Shown: positions 1 through 7,909 of the stretch, one piece after another
How positions within the stretch are numbered: the first letter of the stretch is position 1
Layout of the letters: every line of letters starts with the position of its first letter
Assembly: GCA_049522565.1 (NCBI GenBank)
Contig: JBEKNT010000085.1
Location: 1-19,323, forward strand
Length of the DNA stretch: 19,323 nt
From: JASHVB01 sp049522565
GTDB lineage: Bacteria; Pseudomonadota; Alphaproteobacteria; Acetobacterales; Acetobacteraceae
Reading direction: 5' to 3'
Position numbers and translations under genes: made by a program
The notes under the pieces: model-generated
Databases searched by the model: none
Told to the model about the DNA's origin: nothing
What the model saw: only the letters and a program-made list of their open reading frames with translations

Positions 1-177
1 GATCGGTAGCCGATGCCGATACGGGGCATCGCGCGCACACCCAGTGCAGTCTGTCACCGGTCTCCTGGGAACGAACAACCGGCCTGGTGCCAACTATGGT
101 CAACCAAGCCAACCGGCCTACCCATCCTCGACTGCCGAAAACTTCGGCTCGCCTCGCTCACCTGCTCACAACCGCGT
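1..177. other. Left-edge non-coding stretch, no gene recognised
   Basis: This stretch precedes the argD promoter candidate. Short open frames cross it, but none gives a recognisable protein and none has a convincing ribosome-binding site. It may be the distal end of an intergenic region whose other gene lies outside the window. Nothing further can be supported. Confidence 0.4.
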
Positions 178-207
178 TTGACACCGGCCGCAACCCCCGC
201 CAATGAT
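178..207 (+). promoter_or_regulatory. Candidate sigma-70-type promoter for argD-argF
   Basis: A perfect TTGACA (178-183) is followed after 18 nt by AATGAT (202-207), which matches TATAAT at four of six positions. Transcription would begin near 214 and leave a leader of about 70 nt before the argD start codon at 287. The placement immediately upstream of a biosynthetic operon supports it. It is a motif call only; no operator for an arginine repressor was recognised. Confidence 0.45.
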
Positions 208-223
208 CCGCGCTTCCTCTGGA

Positions 224-248
224 CCCGCCCCGAAAGGTCGCGGGCGGG
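224..248 (+). other. Leader hairpin upstream of argD
   Basis: CCCGCCC (224-230) pairs perfectly with GGGCGGG (242-248) around an 11-nt loop, inside the predicted 5' leader of argD. It lies about 40 nt before the start codon and is not followed by a T-run, so it is not an obvious terminator. It could influence mRNA stability or translation, or simply reflect GC-rich sequence. Confidence 0.3.
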
Positions 249-286
249 CGATCCATTGGAAACACGCCAAGACAGGGGCCATCCCC

Positions 287-1483
287 ATGATTCCCGCTCT
301 GCTGCCGAATTATGCCCGTGCCGACCTCGCTTTTGAGCGGGGCGAAGGCGCCTGGTTGTGGACGGTGGACGGGCGACGATTCCTCGATTTCGGTTCCGGC
401 ATCGCCACCGCCTCGCTGGGCCACGGCCATCCGCATCTGGTGAAGACCATTGCGGAGCAAGCGGCGAAGGTGATGCATACGTCCAACCTGTATCGCATCC
501 CGCAGGCCGAACGGCTGGCGCAGCGGCTGGTGGACGCGACCTTCGCGGACAGCGTGTTCTTCTGCAACTCGGGCGCCGAGGCGAACGAGGGCATGATCAA
601 GATGATGCGCCGCGCCATGTCGGACAGCGGCAAGCCGGAGCGCTTCCGCTTCATCTGCTTCGAGGGCGCGTTCCACGGCCGCACCCTGGCGACGCTCGCC
701 GCCACCGGCAACGCGCACTACCTGGAAGGCTTCGGCCCGGTGGTGGACGGTTTCGACCACGTGCCGTTCAACAATATGAACGCGGTGCGCAACGCGATCG
801 GCGCCGCGACCTGCGGCATCATCGTCGAGCCGATCCAGGGCGAGGGCGGCGTGCGTCCCGCCGATCCGCAATTCCTGCGCGACCTGCGTGCGGTGTGCGA
901 CGAGTACGGCCTGATCTTCGGCATGGACGAAGTCCAGTCGGGCATGGGCCGCACCGGAAAACTGTTCGCGCATGAATGGGCCGGCATCACGCCGGACGTC
1001 ATGTCGTCGGCCAAGGGCATCGGCGGCGGCTTTCCGCTCGGCGCCGTGCTGGCGAAGGAGCAGTTCGCCAAGGCGCTGGTGCCGGGGACGCATGGCACGA
1101 CCTATGGCGGCAACCCGCTGGCCTGCGCTGCCGGCAACGCGGTGCTGGACATCATGCTGGCGCCCGGCTTCCTCGAAGAGGTGGAACGCAAGGGGCGCCG
1201 GCTGCGCGCCGAACTGGACGAGATCGCCCGCGAATACCCGCAGGTTTACGAGAACGCGCGCGGCATGGGGCTGTTGCTCGGCATGAAATGCGCCATCCCG
1301 GTGGGCCAGGTGCAGGCGGCCTGCGTCGCCGAGGGGCTGATGGCCATCACCGCGGGCGACAACGTGTTACGCCTGGCGCCGCCGCTGGTGGTCACCGACA
1401 GCGACCTCGACGAGGCGGTCGTTATGCTGCGCCGCGCCACCCGCCGTGTGCTGCCGTCCACCGCCAAGGAAGCCGCGAAATGA
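287..1483 (+). CDS. argD: Acetylornithine aminotransferase (class III, PLP)
   Basis: The 398-residue product is a class III PLP-dependent aminotransferase. In arginine biosynthesis it would exchange the amino group between N-acetylornithine and 2-oxoglutarate in the cytoplasm. Visible landmarks are the NSGAEANEG phosphate-binding loop, the DEVQ motif at 214-217 that contacts the pyridine nitrogen, and the Schiff-base lysine K243 in SAKGIGGGFPLGA. A TTYGGNPLAC segment near 270-280 is also typical. The length matches the family. An in-frame ATG at 203 would add 28 residues that look non-coding; the ATG at 287 follows a purine-rich AGGGG and begins MIPALLPNYARADL, as homologues do. The stop overlaps the start of argF by 4 nt (ATGA), indicating one transcript and translational coupling. 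Class III members with other amine substrates look alike, but the adjacent argF makes ArgD the best call. Confidence 0.93.
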   Translation: MIPALLPNYARADLAFERGEGAWLWTVDGRRFLDFGSGIATASLGHGHPHLVKTIAEQAAKVMHTSNLYRIPQAERLAQRLVDATFADSVFFCNSGAEANEGMIKMMRRAMSDSGKPERFRFICFEGAFHGRTLATLAATGNAHYLEGFGPVVDGFDHVPFNNMNAVRNAIGAATCGIIVEPIQGEGGVRPADPQFLRDLRAVCDEYGLIFGMDEVQSGMGRTGKLFAHEWAGITPDVMSSAKGIGGGFPLGAVLAKEQFAKALVPGTHGTTYGGNPLACAAGNAVLDIMLAPGFLEEVERKGRRLRAELDEIAREYPQVYENARGMGLLLGMKCAIPVGQVQAACVAEGLMAITAGDNVLRLAPPLVVTDSDLDEAVVMLRRATRRVLPSTAKEAAK

Positions 1484-2445
1484 GCGCGTCCTTGCGCCGT
1501 TCATCGGCGGTCGAAGGCCGGTCCACCGATCAGGGAGCCGGCCCCCGCCACTTCATCGACCTGCGCGACTTCGATGGCGCGACGCTGCGTCAGATGCTGG
1601 ACGCCGCGGCCAACTATAAGCGGGCCGGTGTGTCGTCACGCCCGCTCGCCGGCAAGACGCTGGCGGTGATCTTCGAAAAGCCGTCCACCCGCACACGCGT
1701 CTCGTTCGAGGTCGGCATGCGCCAGCTCGGCGGCGAGGTGGTGGTGCTGTATGGGCAGGACATGCAGAGCGGCCGCGGCGAGACTGTCGCCGACACGGCG
1801 CGCGTGCTGTCGCGCTACGTCGATGCGATCATGCTGCGCACCGACCGGGTGTCGAAGCTGCACGAGCTGGCGGAATTCGCCACGGTGCCGGTGATCAACG
1901 GCCTGACCGACACCTCGCATCCGTGCCAGCTCATGGCCGACGTGATGACGTTCGAGGAGCATCGCGGCCCGATTGCCGGCCAGGTGGTGGCTTGGTGCGG
2001 CGACGGCAACAACGTGGCGCGAAGCTGGATCGAGGCGGCGGTGCGGTTCGGCTTTACCCTGCGCCTCGCCACGCCCGAGGCGCTGCGTCCGCCGGCCGAC
2101 CTGCTGGACTGGGCGCGCGCCCAGGGCGGCCGTATCGAGCTGACCGACGATCCGGAACAGGCGGTCGCCGGCGCTCGCTGCGTGGTGACCGACACCTGGG
2201 TGTCGATGTCGGACGATCCGCATGAAAGCCGCCACAACCTGTTGGCACCGTACCGGGTGACGGCGGGGCTGATGGCCAAGGCGGCGGCGGATGCGATCTT
2301 CATGCACTGCCTGCCGGCGCATCGCGGCGAGGAGGTCACCGCCGAGGTGATCGACGGCCCGCAATCGGTGGTGTTCGACGAGGCGGAGAACCGGCTGCAC
2401 GCGCAGAAGGGCGTGCTGGCCTGGGCGCTCGGGGCGGTACGATAA
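1480..2445 (+). CDS. argF: Ornithine carbamoyltransferase
   Basis: The 321-residue enzyme condenses carbamoyl phosphate with ornithine to give citrulline in the cytoplasm. The carbamoyl-phosphate motif STRT is at 69-72 and HPCQ at 147-150. The ornithine-side HCLP motif is at 276-279, followed by AHRGEEV. The open frame continues upstream inside argD, but that part is only a shadow frame. The ATG at 1480 overlaps the argD stop as ATGA and gives a family-sized protein. About 20 N-terminal residues (MSASLRRSSAVEGRSTDQGA) look unstructured before the conserved HFIDL start. In many alphaproteobacteria hslO follows argF; here a signalling gene follows instead. Confidence 0.96.
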   Translation: MSASLRRSSAVEGRSTDQGAGPRHFIDLRDFDGATLRQMLDAAANYKRAGVSSRPLAGKTLAVIFEKPSTRTRVSFEVGMRQLGGEVVVLYGQDMQSGRGETVADTARVLSRYVDAIMLRTDRVSKLHELAEFATVPVINGLTDTSHPCQLMADVMTFEEHRGPIAGQVVAWCGDGNNVARSWIEAAVRFGFTLRLATPEALRPPADLLDWARAQGGRIELTDDPEQAVAGARCVVTDTWVSMSDDPHESRHNLLAPYRVTAGLMAKAAADAIFMHCLPAHRGEEVTAEVIDGPQSVVFDEAENRLHAQKGVLAWALGAVR

Positions 2446-2453
2446 GCCCGTAC

Positions 2454-2479
2454 ACCTCTCCTGCTCTCGCGGGAGAGGT
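2454..2479. repeat. Palindrome after argF (family A repeat, possible terminator)
   Basis: ACCTCTCC (2454-2461) pairs with GGAGAGGT (2472-2479) across a 10-nt loop, 8 nt after the argF stop codon. No T-run follows, so intrinsic termination would be weak. The stem sequence is the outer part of the palindrome at 19278-19302 and of both arms at 13814-13961, which suggests a dispersed intergenic repeat rather than a purpose-built terminator. Confidence 0.55.
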
Positions 2480-2490
2480 TGTCTGGGACA

Positions 2491-2506
2491 TTAACCATCG
2501 ATTAGC
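2491..2506 (+). promoter_or_regulatory. CtrA-like box upstream of the response regulator
   Basis: TTAACCAT begins at 2491 and the site reads TTAA-N7-TTAGC. This is one base from the alphaproteobacterial CtrA consensus TTAA-N7-TTAAC, and it includes the extended TTAACCAT half-site. It lies 52 nt upstream of the response-regulator start codon, in the short gap after argF. Whether this genome encodes CtrA cannot be seen here. Confidence 0.35.
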
Positions 2507-2526
2507 GGTTCGCGCCTACCATGCAC

Positions 2527-2544
2527 CACCAGCACGCGCTGGTG
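2527..2544 (+). other. Hairpin just upstream of the response-regulator RBS
   Basis: CACCAGC (2527-2533) pairs perfectly with GCTGGTG (2538-2544) around the loop ACGC. The likely Shine-Dalgarno sequence GGAG (2546-2549) starts 1 nt after the stem. The hairpin could therefore affect ribosome access to the gene starting at 2558, but no further evidence of regulation is visible. Confidence 0.35.
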
Positions 2545-2557
2545 TGGAGACGCCAGG

Positions 2558-3136
2558 ATGCAGCCGGGAGTCGTGCAGCGCGGCGTGATCGTCGCCGACG
2601 ACAGTATCATCATCCGCGACAACGTGCGTGCCGCTCTGGGTGAGCCCTGGCGCATCTTCCTGGCCGCGGATGGCGCCGAGGCCGTCGAATACGCGCGCGG
2701 CATACAGGCCGAACTCGTATTGCTCGACTTTCAGATGCCGCGGCTGGACGGCGTCGATACCTGTGTGCTGATTCGCAACCTGCCAAACTATGCCACGGTG
2801 CCGATCGTACTGTTGACGGCCTACGACAGCGTCGACCTGCGGCGGCGCGCCGCGCAGGCGGGCGCCACGGCGGTGTTTTCCAAGCCGTTCAGTGCGAACG
2901 CGCTGCGGGCGGCGGTGCTGCCGCTGATCGCCCTCGGCCGCGACGCCGCGCAGGCGCGCGGACCGTCCGGCCTGTCGGCCACGCCGAAGGCCGCGGCAGC
3001 GCAGGCAAATGACGACCTGGCGGCCGGCCGCGACGTCCTTGCGGTGTATCGCAAGGTCGAGGCGGTCGCCGATCCGCGGCGCTACGGCAGCTTTGCCGAG
3101 CTCATGGCGGCACGGCGCATGAAGTCCCGGCGCTGA
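2558..3136 (+). CDS. Receiver-domain response regulator without output domain
   Basis: The 192-residue protein has one CheY-like receiver in its first 125 residues. The acidic pair is D14-D15, the phospho-acceptor is D57 in LLDFQMP, the switch threonine is T87 in LLTAYD, and the conserved lysine is K109 in SKPF. Residues 126-192 are Ala/Arg-rich with a linker and a short helical end (DVLAVYRKVEAVADPRRYGSF). They match no DNA-binding or enzymatic output domain that I recognise, so it probably works through protein contacts. The ATG at 2558 has GGAG at 2546-2549. Its 3' end overlaps the 3' end of the histidine kinase on the other strand by 55 nt, which suggests but does not prove partnership. 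Confidence 0.85.
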   Translation: MQPGVVQRGVIVADDSIIIRDNVRAALGEPWRIFLAADGAEAVEYARGIQAELVLLDFQMPRLDGVDTCVLIRNLPNYATVPIVLLTAYDSVDLRRRAAQAGATAVFSKPFSANALRAAVLPLIALGRDAAQARGPSGLSATPKAAAAQANDDLAAGRDVLAVYRKVEAVADPRRYGSFAELMAARRMKSRR

Positions 3137-6105
3137 CGCAGCGCCGCCAACGCGGTCGCCGCCCGATCGCGGAGCGTCGCCACCGGCGCGGGGAGTTGCG
3201 TGGCATCCTGCTGCCACGCCGCCTCGTAGCGCCGGGCCGCGGCGGCCAGCGCCAGGAAGCCAAGTTGCCCGCCATCGCCGGCAACCTTGTGCGCGATCGC
3301 TGCCAACGCCTCGGTTCCCGCGGCGCATGCATCCTCGGGAAGCAACGCCAGCAGTGTTTCGATATCTGCCGCCAACGTGGCCAGGTGCGAGACCATCTTC
3401 TCCGGCGGCATGCACGCATCGAGTTGCGCGATGATGTCGGGATCGAACACCGGCAGTGTATCGTCCGCTGCGCGCGGCGGCTGCGCCTCCGAGGCCATGC
3501 CGGGCGGGGGCGGCGACGCCGCGCGCGCTATCGCGGCAGGTGATGCCGCGCGCGTGACCACGGTCAGCAGCTCGGCGCGTTCGTATGGCTTCGCCAGGTA
3601 TTCATCGACCCCGGCGGCACGCCATGTCGTCCATTGGTTGTCCAGCACCTGCGCGGTGACCGCGATGATCGGCACGCATCCGCGTCCGCCGGGCAGGGCG
3701 CGGATGCGCCGCGTGGTTTCCAGACCGTCCATGCGCGGCATGCGCATGTCCATCAGCACGACGTCGAAATCCTGCGCGTCGACAAGCCGCACCGCTTCCT
3801 CGCCGCCCGACGCTTCGGTTACCACGTGGCCGACCCCGCGCAGGAAGCTTGCCGCGACATCCCGATTCGCTGCCGAATCATCGACCACCAACACCCATAG
3901 CGACCGGGGCGCCATGACATGGCGCGGCGGCGCGGGCGGCGGTTCTGCCACCAGCGTGCCGATCGGCACCTCCAGCCAGAAGACCGCGCCGCCGCCTGGA
4001 TTGTCGTCATAGCCGATGCGGCCGCCCATGCCCTTCACCAACTGCGCCGCGATGGTCAGGCCGAGGCCGGTGCCCTCGATCCCGGCCTGGTCCGCATCCA
4101 GCCGCTCGTATTCGTGGAACAGCCGGTCGCGTTGGTCTGCCGGAATGCCGACACCAGTGTCGGCCACCGCGCAGCGCAGACATGCGGCACCACCGCTGAC
4201 ATGCAACGCAACCTGTCCGTGCCTGGTATACTTCACCGCGTTTTGCAGGAGGTTGATCAGGACCTGCCGCAGATGGATGCCATCCGCGACGATGGTGTCG
4301 GGCACGCCAGGTGCTACGTCGCAGATGAAACGCAGCCCTTTCATGGCTGCGGCGGGTTCGATCTGCGCACGGCATTGTTCGATCAACGCCGGCAGGTCGG
4401 TGCGGACCGGGGTGGATTGCGCAGCTTCCGCCTCGACCTGCGAATAATCCAACACATGGTTGACCACGTCGCGCAAATGCGTGCCGGCCCCGCGCATGGC
4501 GGCCAGCCGCGCGGCTTGCACCGGATCGAGGTTGCCTTCCAGCGCCAGCAGTTCAGCATAACCGAGAATGCTGTTGAGCGGCGTGCGCACCTCGTGGCTC
4601 ATCGTTGCCAGGAAGCGCGACTTGGCGGCGACCGCTCGTTCCGCGACGTCCACCGCCCGTGCGCGTTGCTCGGCCAGCGTGGCGAGTTGGGCGTTGTTCT
4701 GCTCAAGTTCGCACGCCCGTTCCGCCTTCGCAATATCGAGCAGATGGCGCGCCGTGACGTCGCGGGACAGGATGACGAAGCCCTGCGGCGTGCCGGTCGC
4801 GGGATCGATCAACCGGCTGGCGGCGGCTTCGATCCAAACCTCGGAGCCGTCGGCGCGGCGCTTGCGGAAGCGCGTGGTCGGCTCCACGGCACCGTGCTGC
4901 AACCGGGCCAGCCAGAGTTCGAACCCCGCCCGATCGTCGGGGTGCAAGTCGTCGGCGAGGCGGCGCCCGATCAGCGCTTCCGGTGCCACGCCGAGCACCC
5001 GCAATGAGGCCGGCGACACATAGCGGTACACGCCATCATCGTCGATTTGCGCAACGATATCGCTGACGTTCTCGGTGAGTCTGCGGAACTCCGCCTCGCT
5101 GCCCCGCGCCGCCGTTTCGGCCGCCGCACGTTGCAGCAACTGCCGCCGCAGCAGCACCGTCAGCCCGACATTCGCCAGGCAGAGAACCGCAACCAGCAGC
5201 AGGATGCCCGTGGCCTTGACCCGCCAGGCGGCGAATATGTCATCGACCGCGAAGCCGACGCTCAGCACCAGCGGCAGGTCGTCGATCTGCTTGTAGTTGA
5301 AGCGGCGCAACACGTGATCGACCTGCGATTCGGCCTCGATCCTTGGCTCGCGTGTCCGCATGAATTGATAAAACACCGATGTCGATCCGATCGTGCGGCC
5401 GATATCGTTCGCATCGTACGGCATGCGCATCAGGATCGTGCCGTCGGTACGGATCAGCGTGATCGAGCCATGCGGTCCGACGTCCAGCCTGGCGAAGAGG
5501 TCACGGAAATAGGCGAGCTTGATGCTGCCGACCACGACGCCGCCAAACGTGCCATCCGGGTGCGACATGCGCCGGCTGATCGGAATACTTCCTGGCTGAT
5601 CCGGGGTGTTCGCGAACGGGCGACCGATGTAGATGGTGCTGCGTGGGTCATGCCGGTGGGCGATGAAATAGTCCCGGCCGGCGAAGTTGCCGCCACGCGG
5701 CGTTGCTGACTGCGAATCGGCGATGACATCGCCGGATTCGTTCAGCGCGTTGACGAAGCCGAGATAGCGGGCCTGCGCCAGATGATCGAACAGGAGCATG
5801 TTGCGGACCTGCGGGTTGAAGTCCCAGATCCCTGGCAGTTGCAGGCCGTCGTTCACCGCCTGTAGCGACTGGTCGAGCAATTCGATATTGCGCGCCACAT
5901 CCTGCTCGACCAGCGCGACGATGTTCCATGCCGCCTGTTCGGCCTGGCGGGCGGCGTCCTCGCGGGCATCCAGCAACACGATGGAGCAGAAGATGAAAAA
6001 GCCGCAGGTGACGAGGACGCTGCACAACAACAGCGTGCGCGAGGTCAGCGAACGTGGCACGGCGAGCCACGCCGGCGCCCAGGATCGGGATTGCAGCACA
6101 CGCAC
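3082..6105 (-). CDS. Hybrid sensor histidine kinase (Cache-PAS-HisKA-HATPase-REC-HPt)
   Basis: The 1007-residue membrane kinase contains a whole phosphorelay. TM1 is near 24-45 and TM2 near 298-318, bracketing an extracytoplasmic region of about 250 residues that resembles a double-Cache sensor. A PAS domain spans about 337-455 and is followed by a coiled coil. HisKA has H504 in SHEVRTPLNS. The HATPase has N622 in the N-box, the G1 box DTGVGIP (649-655) and the G2 box GTGLGL (678-683). The receiver has D742-D743, phospho-acceptor D786 in LMDMRMP, T817 and K839. The C-terminal HPt carries H939 in AHKVAG. The start is GTG at 6105, preceded by a strong GAGGAGG at 6115-6121; another GTG lies two codons in. 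It is encoded downstream of the MFS gene on the same strand, 152 nt away, so shared transcription is possible. The ligand is unknown. Confidence 0.93.
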   Translation of the reverse strand: MRVLQSRSWAPAWLAVPRSLTSRTLLLCSVLVTCGFFIFCSIVLLDAREDAARQAEQAAWNIVALVEQDVARNIELLDQSLQAVNDGLQLPGIWDFNPQVRNMLLFDHLAQARYLGFVNALNESGDVIADSQSATPRGGNFAGRDYFIAHRHDPRSTIYIGRPFANTPDQPGSIPISRRMSHPDGTFGGVVVGSIKLAYFRDLFARLDVGPHGSITLIRTDGTILMRMPYDANDIGRTIGSTSVFYQFMRTREPRIEAESQVDHVLRRFNYKQIDDLPLVLSVGFAVDDIFAAWRVKATGILLLVAVLCLANVGLTVLLRRQLLQRAAAETAARGSEAEFRRLTENVSDIVAQIDDDGVYRYVSPASLRVLGVAPEALIGRRLADDLHPDDRAGFELWLARLQHGAVEPTTRFRKRRADGSEVWIEAAASRLIDPATGTPQGFVILSRDVTARHLLDIAKAERACELEQNNAQLATLAEQRARAVDVAERAVAAKSRFLATMSHEVRTPLNSILGYAELLALEGNLDPVQAARLAAMRGAGTHLRDVVNHVLDYSQVEAEAAQSTPVRTDLPALIEQCRAQIEPAAAMKGLRFICDVAPGVPDTIVADGIHLRQVLINLLQNAVKYTRHGQVALHVSGGAACLRCAVADTGVGIPADQRDRLFHEYERLDADQAGIEGTGLGLTIAAQLVKGMGGRIGYDDNPGGGAVFWLEVPIGTLVAEPPPAPPRHVMAPRSLWVLVVDDSAANRDVAASFLRGVGHVVTEASGGEEAVRLVDAQDFDVVLMDMRMPRMDGLETTRRIRALPGGRGCVPIIAVTAQVLDNQWTTWRAAGVDEYLAKPYERAELLTVVTRAASPAAIARAASPPPPGMASEAQPPRAADDTLPVFDPDIIAQLDACMPPEKMVSHLATLAADIETLLALLPEDACAAGTEALAAIAHKVAGDGGQLGFLALAAAARRYEAAWQQDATQLPAPVATLRDRAATALAALRQRRDFMRRAAMSSAKLP

Positions 6106-6228
6106 GCGGCCCAGCCTCCTCAGGCGGGCGAGTGTCGCCGCAAAGTACTAGGGAAGTGTTTACGTTCGGCGATCGGGACCTTCGAAGGTCGGCATCCACG
6201 GCATTGCGCTGCCTCGTCCGGCGCGTCG

Positions 6229-6257
6229 CGGCGGGTTTATCCGCATCGCACCCGCCG
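6229..6257 (-). terminator. Hairpin directly after the MFS gene
   Basis: CGGCGGGT (6229-6236) pairs perfectly with ACCCGCCG (6250-6257) around a 13-nt loop, immediately downstream of the MFS stop codon on the - strand. The 8-bp GC-rich stem suits a terminator, but no T-run follows, so it may act only as a 3' stabiliser and allow read-through into the kinase. Confidence 0.35.
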
Positions 6258-7586
6258 TTATACTGCCGCCGGCTTTCCCGGCGCATGCTCGAAGCGGCTG
6301 TCGTGCCCGAGCAATAGCAGCACGATGCCGGCAACCAGCATACCGGAGGCGATGATCAGCAGCCCGATACCGAAGCTGCCCGTGGCATCACGCGCCAATC
6401 CCATCGCGTATGGGCCGAGGAAACCGCCGAGATTGCCCACCGAGTTGATCATTGCGATGCCGCCCGCGGCGGCGGTACCGGTCAACATGGCGCTCGGCAA
6501 CGGCCAGAAGGTCGGCGCGATCGCCGACTGGCCCATTTGTGCCAGTACGATCGCGACCATCAGGATGATCGGGTTGTTGAGGAATACGCAGGAGGCGAGA
6601 CCAACAAACGACAGGAAGCAGGCTGCCGCGCAGTGCCGGGCGCGCCCCCCGTGGCGGTCCGCATGCAGTCCCCACCCGACCATGGCGATGGCGCCAAAGA
6701 CATACGGTATGGCAGTGACGAAGCCTGTCCCGACAAAGCTGATGCCGAAACGATGGACGATCTGCGGCAGGAAGATGGTCAGCCCGTAGCTGGCGAAGGC
6801 GTTACCGAAATAGACGAGTGTCAGCGCCCACACGCGGCCACTGCCCAGCGCTTCGCTCAGCTTGAAGCGGTGCACCGCCTCGCGTTCCGCGCGCTCCGCC
6901 GCGAGTCGTTCGGCAAGCCAGTTGCGTTGCTCAGGTGAGAGCCACTGCGCTTGCTCCGGCCGGTCCGTCAGGAAGACGGCAACCACGACGCCAAGCACGA
7001 TGGCCGGTATCGCCTCGAGGATGAACAGCCATTGCCAGCCGGCCAGCCCCAGACTGCCTTCGAGCGACAGGATCGCCCCCGAGATGATCGAACCGATGAT
7101 CACCGAGATCGGAATCGCGGTCTGAAACAGACCGATGATGCGCGAGCGATAGCTGTTTGGGAACCACCAGGTGATGTAGAGGATGACGCCCGGATAGAAA
7201 CCCGCCTCGGCGGCGCCGAGCAGAAAGCGAATGCCGTAGAACGTGTTTGGCCCCTGCACGGCGGCGGTGAAACCGGAAACGATCCCCCAGGTGATCAGGA
7301 TGCGGGCGATCCATCGCCGCGCGCCCACCTTGTTCATGATCAGATTGCTCGGCAGTTCGAACAGGAAATAGCTGACGAAGAAAACGCCGGCGCCGAAGCC
7401 GAACACCGAGGCGCTGAGGTGCAGGTCGCGGTTCATGCTGAGGCCGGCGAACCCGACGTTGACGCGATCGAGATAAGCAACGAAGTAGCAGGCGATCAGC
7501 AGGGGAATCACGCGGCGCGCCACGCGTCGCATGGTGGCCTGTTCGACCGCGCTCGCGTCGGGGTCGTGCAGGAAGCCGACTGGCAT
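6258..7586 (-). CDS. MFS transporter, ACS family (probable sugar-acid importer)
   Basis: The 442-residue protein has the twelve hydrophobic segments of a major facilitator. YLDRVNVGFAG near 38-48 is characteristic of the anion:cation symporter (ACS) family, which includes glucarate, tartrate and phthalate carriers. An MNKVGARRW segment (84-92) lies in the loop after TM2, where MFS motif A is found. A charged cytoplasmic loop of about 40 residues near 205-250 divides the two six-helix halves. The ATG at 7586 is preceded by AGGGG about 8 nt away. It diverges from gudD across 323 nt, the arrangement expected for an importer and the first catabolic enzyme under one regulator. Glucarate or galactarate is the likely substrate by context; the sequence alone does not settle it. 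Confidence 0.85.
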   Translation of the reverse strand: MPVGFLHDPDASAVEQATMRRVARRVIPLLIACYFVAYLDRVNVGFAGLSMNRDLHLSASVFGFGAGVFFVSYFLFELPSNLIMNKVGARRWIARILITWGIVSGFTAAVQGPNTFYGIRFLLGAAEAGFYPGVILYITWWFPNSYRSRIIGLFQTAIPISVIIGSIISGAILSLEGSLGLAGWQWLFILEAIPAIVLGVVVAVFLTDRPEQAQWLSPEQRNWLAERLAAERAEREAVHRFKLSEALGSGRVWALTLVYFGNAFASYGLTIFLPQIVHRFGISFVGTGFVTAIPYVFGAIAMVGWGLHADRHGGRARHCAAACFLSFVGLASCVFLNNPIILMVAIVLAQMGQSAIAPTFWPLPSAMLTGTAAAGGIAMINSVGNLGGFLGPYAMGLARDATGSFGIGLLIIASGMLVAGIVLLLLGHDSRFEHAPGKPAAV

Positions 7587-7909
7587 GGCGTTTCCCCTGG
7601 TCCTTGCCGGGGCGAGCCTAGCCCGGATGTTCCCCGTCGGCGAGACGCGGGGCTGCGGTTGTTCCGCCGCGCCGCATCGAGGTCCGCCTCACCGCCCTAC
7701 GGAAACGCGCGTCATGTGGGACTCGCCGGTCGGGCGCGGAGCCCTGCCTGCGTCGTGACATGGCAGCCGCGCTTGCCCGCGTGGCACCCGGGGCGCATGA
7801 ATTCGCGGCGCGGTGTCTGTTCGGCGGTTGAAGGTGCGAGGCCCGGTTATACGACGCAACAGACGCATGCCTCCGGACAATCGCGCGGTTTGGCAGGAGG
7901 GAGCAGATC
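7587..7909. promoter_or_regulatory. Divergent intergenic region between MFS gene and gudD
   Basis: These 323 nt separate two divergent genes and should hold both promoters and any operator. A TATACG (7848-7853) within GGTTATACGAC could be a -10 element toward gudD, but no well-spaced -35 was found. A strong AGGAGGG (7895-7901) lies 8 nt before the gudD ATG. No regulator gene is adjacent and no clear operator palindrome was recognised. Confidence 0.4.

Noticed and set aside
976..1479. Upstream extension of the argF frame
   Set aside because: It overlaps argD in another frame and is Arg/Gly-rich; the ATG at 1480 gives the normal family length and an ATGA junction.
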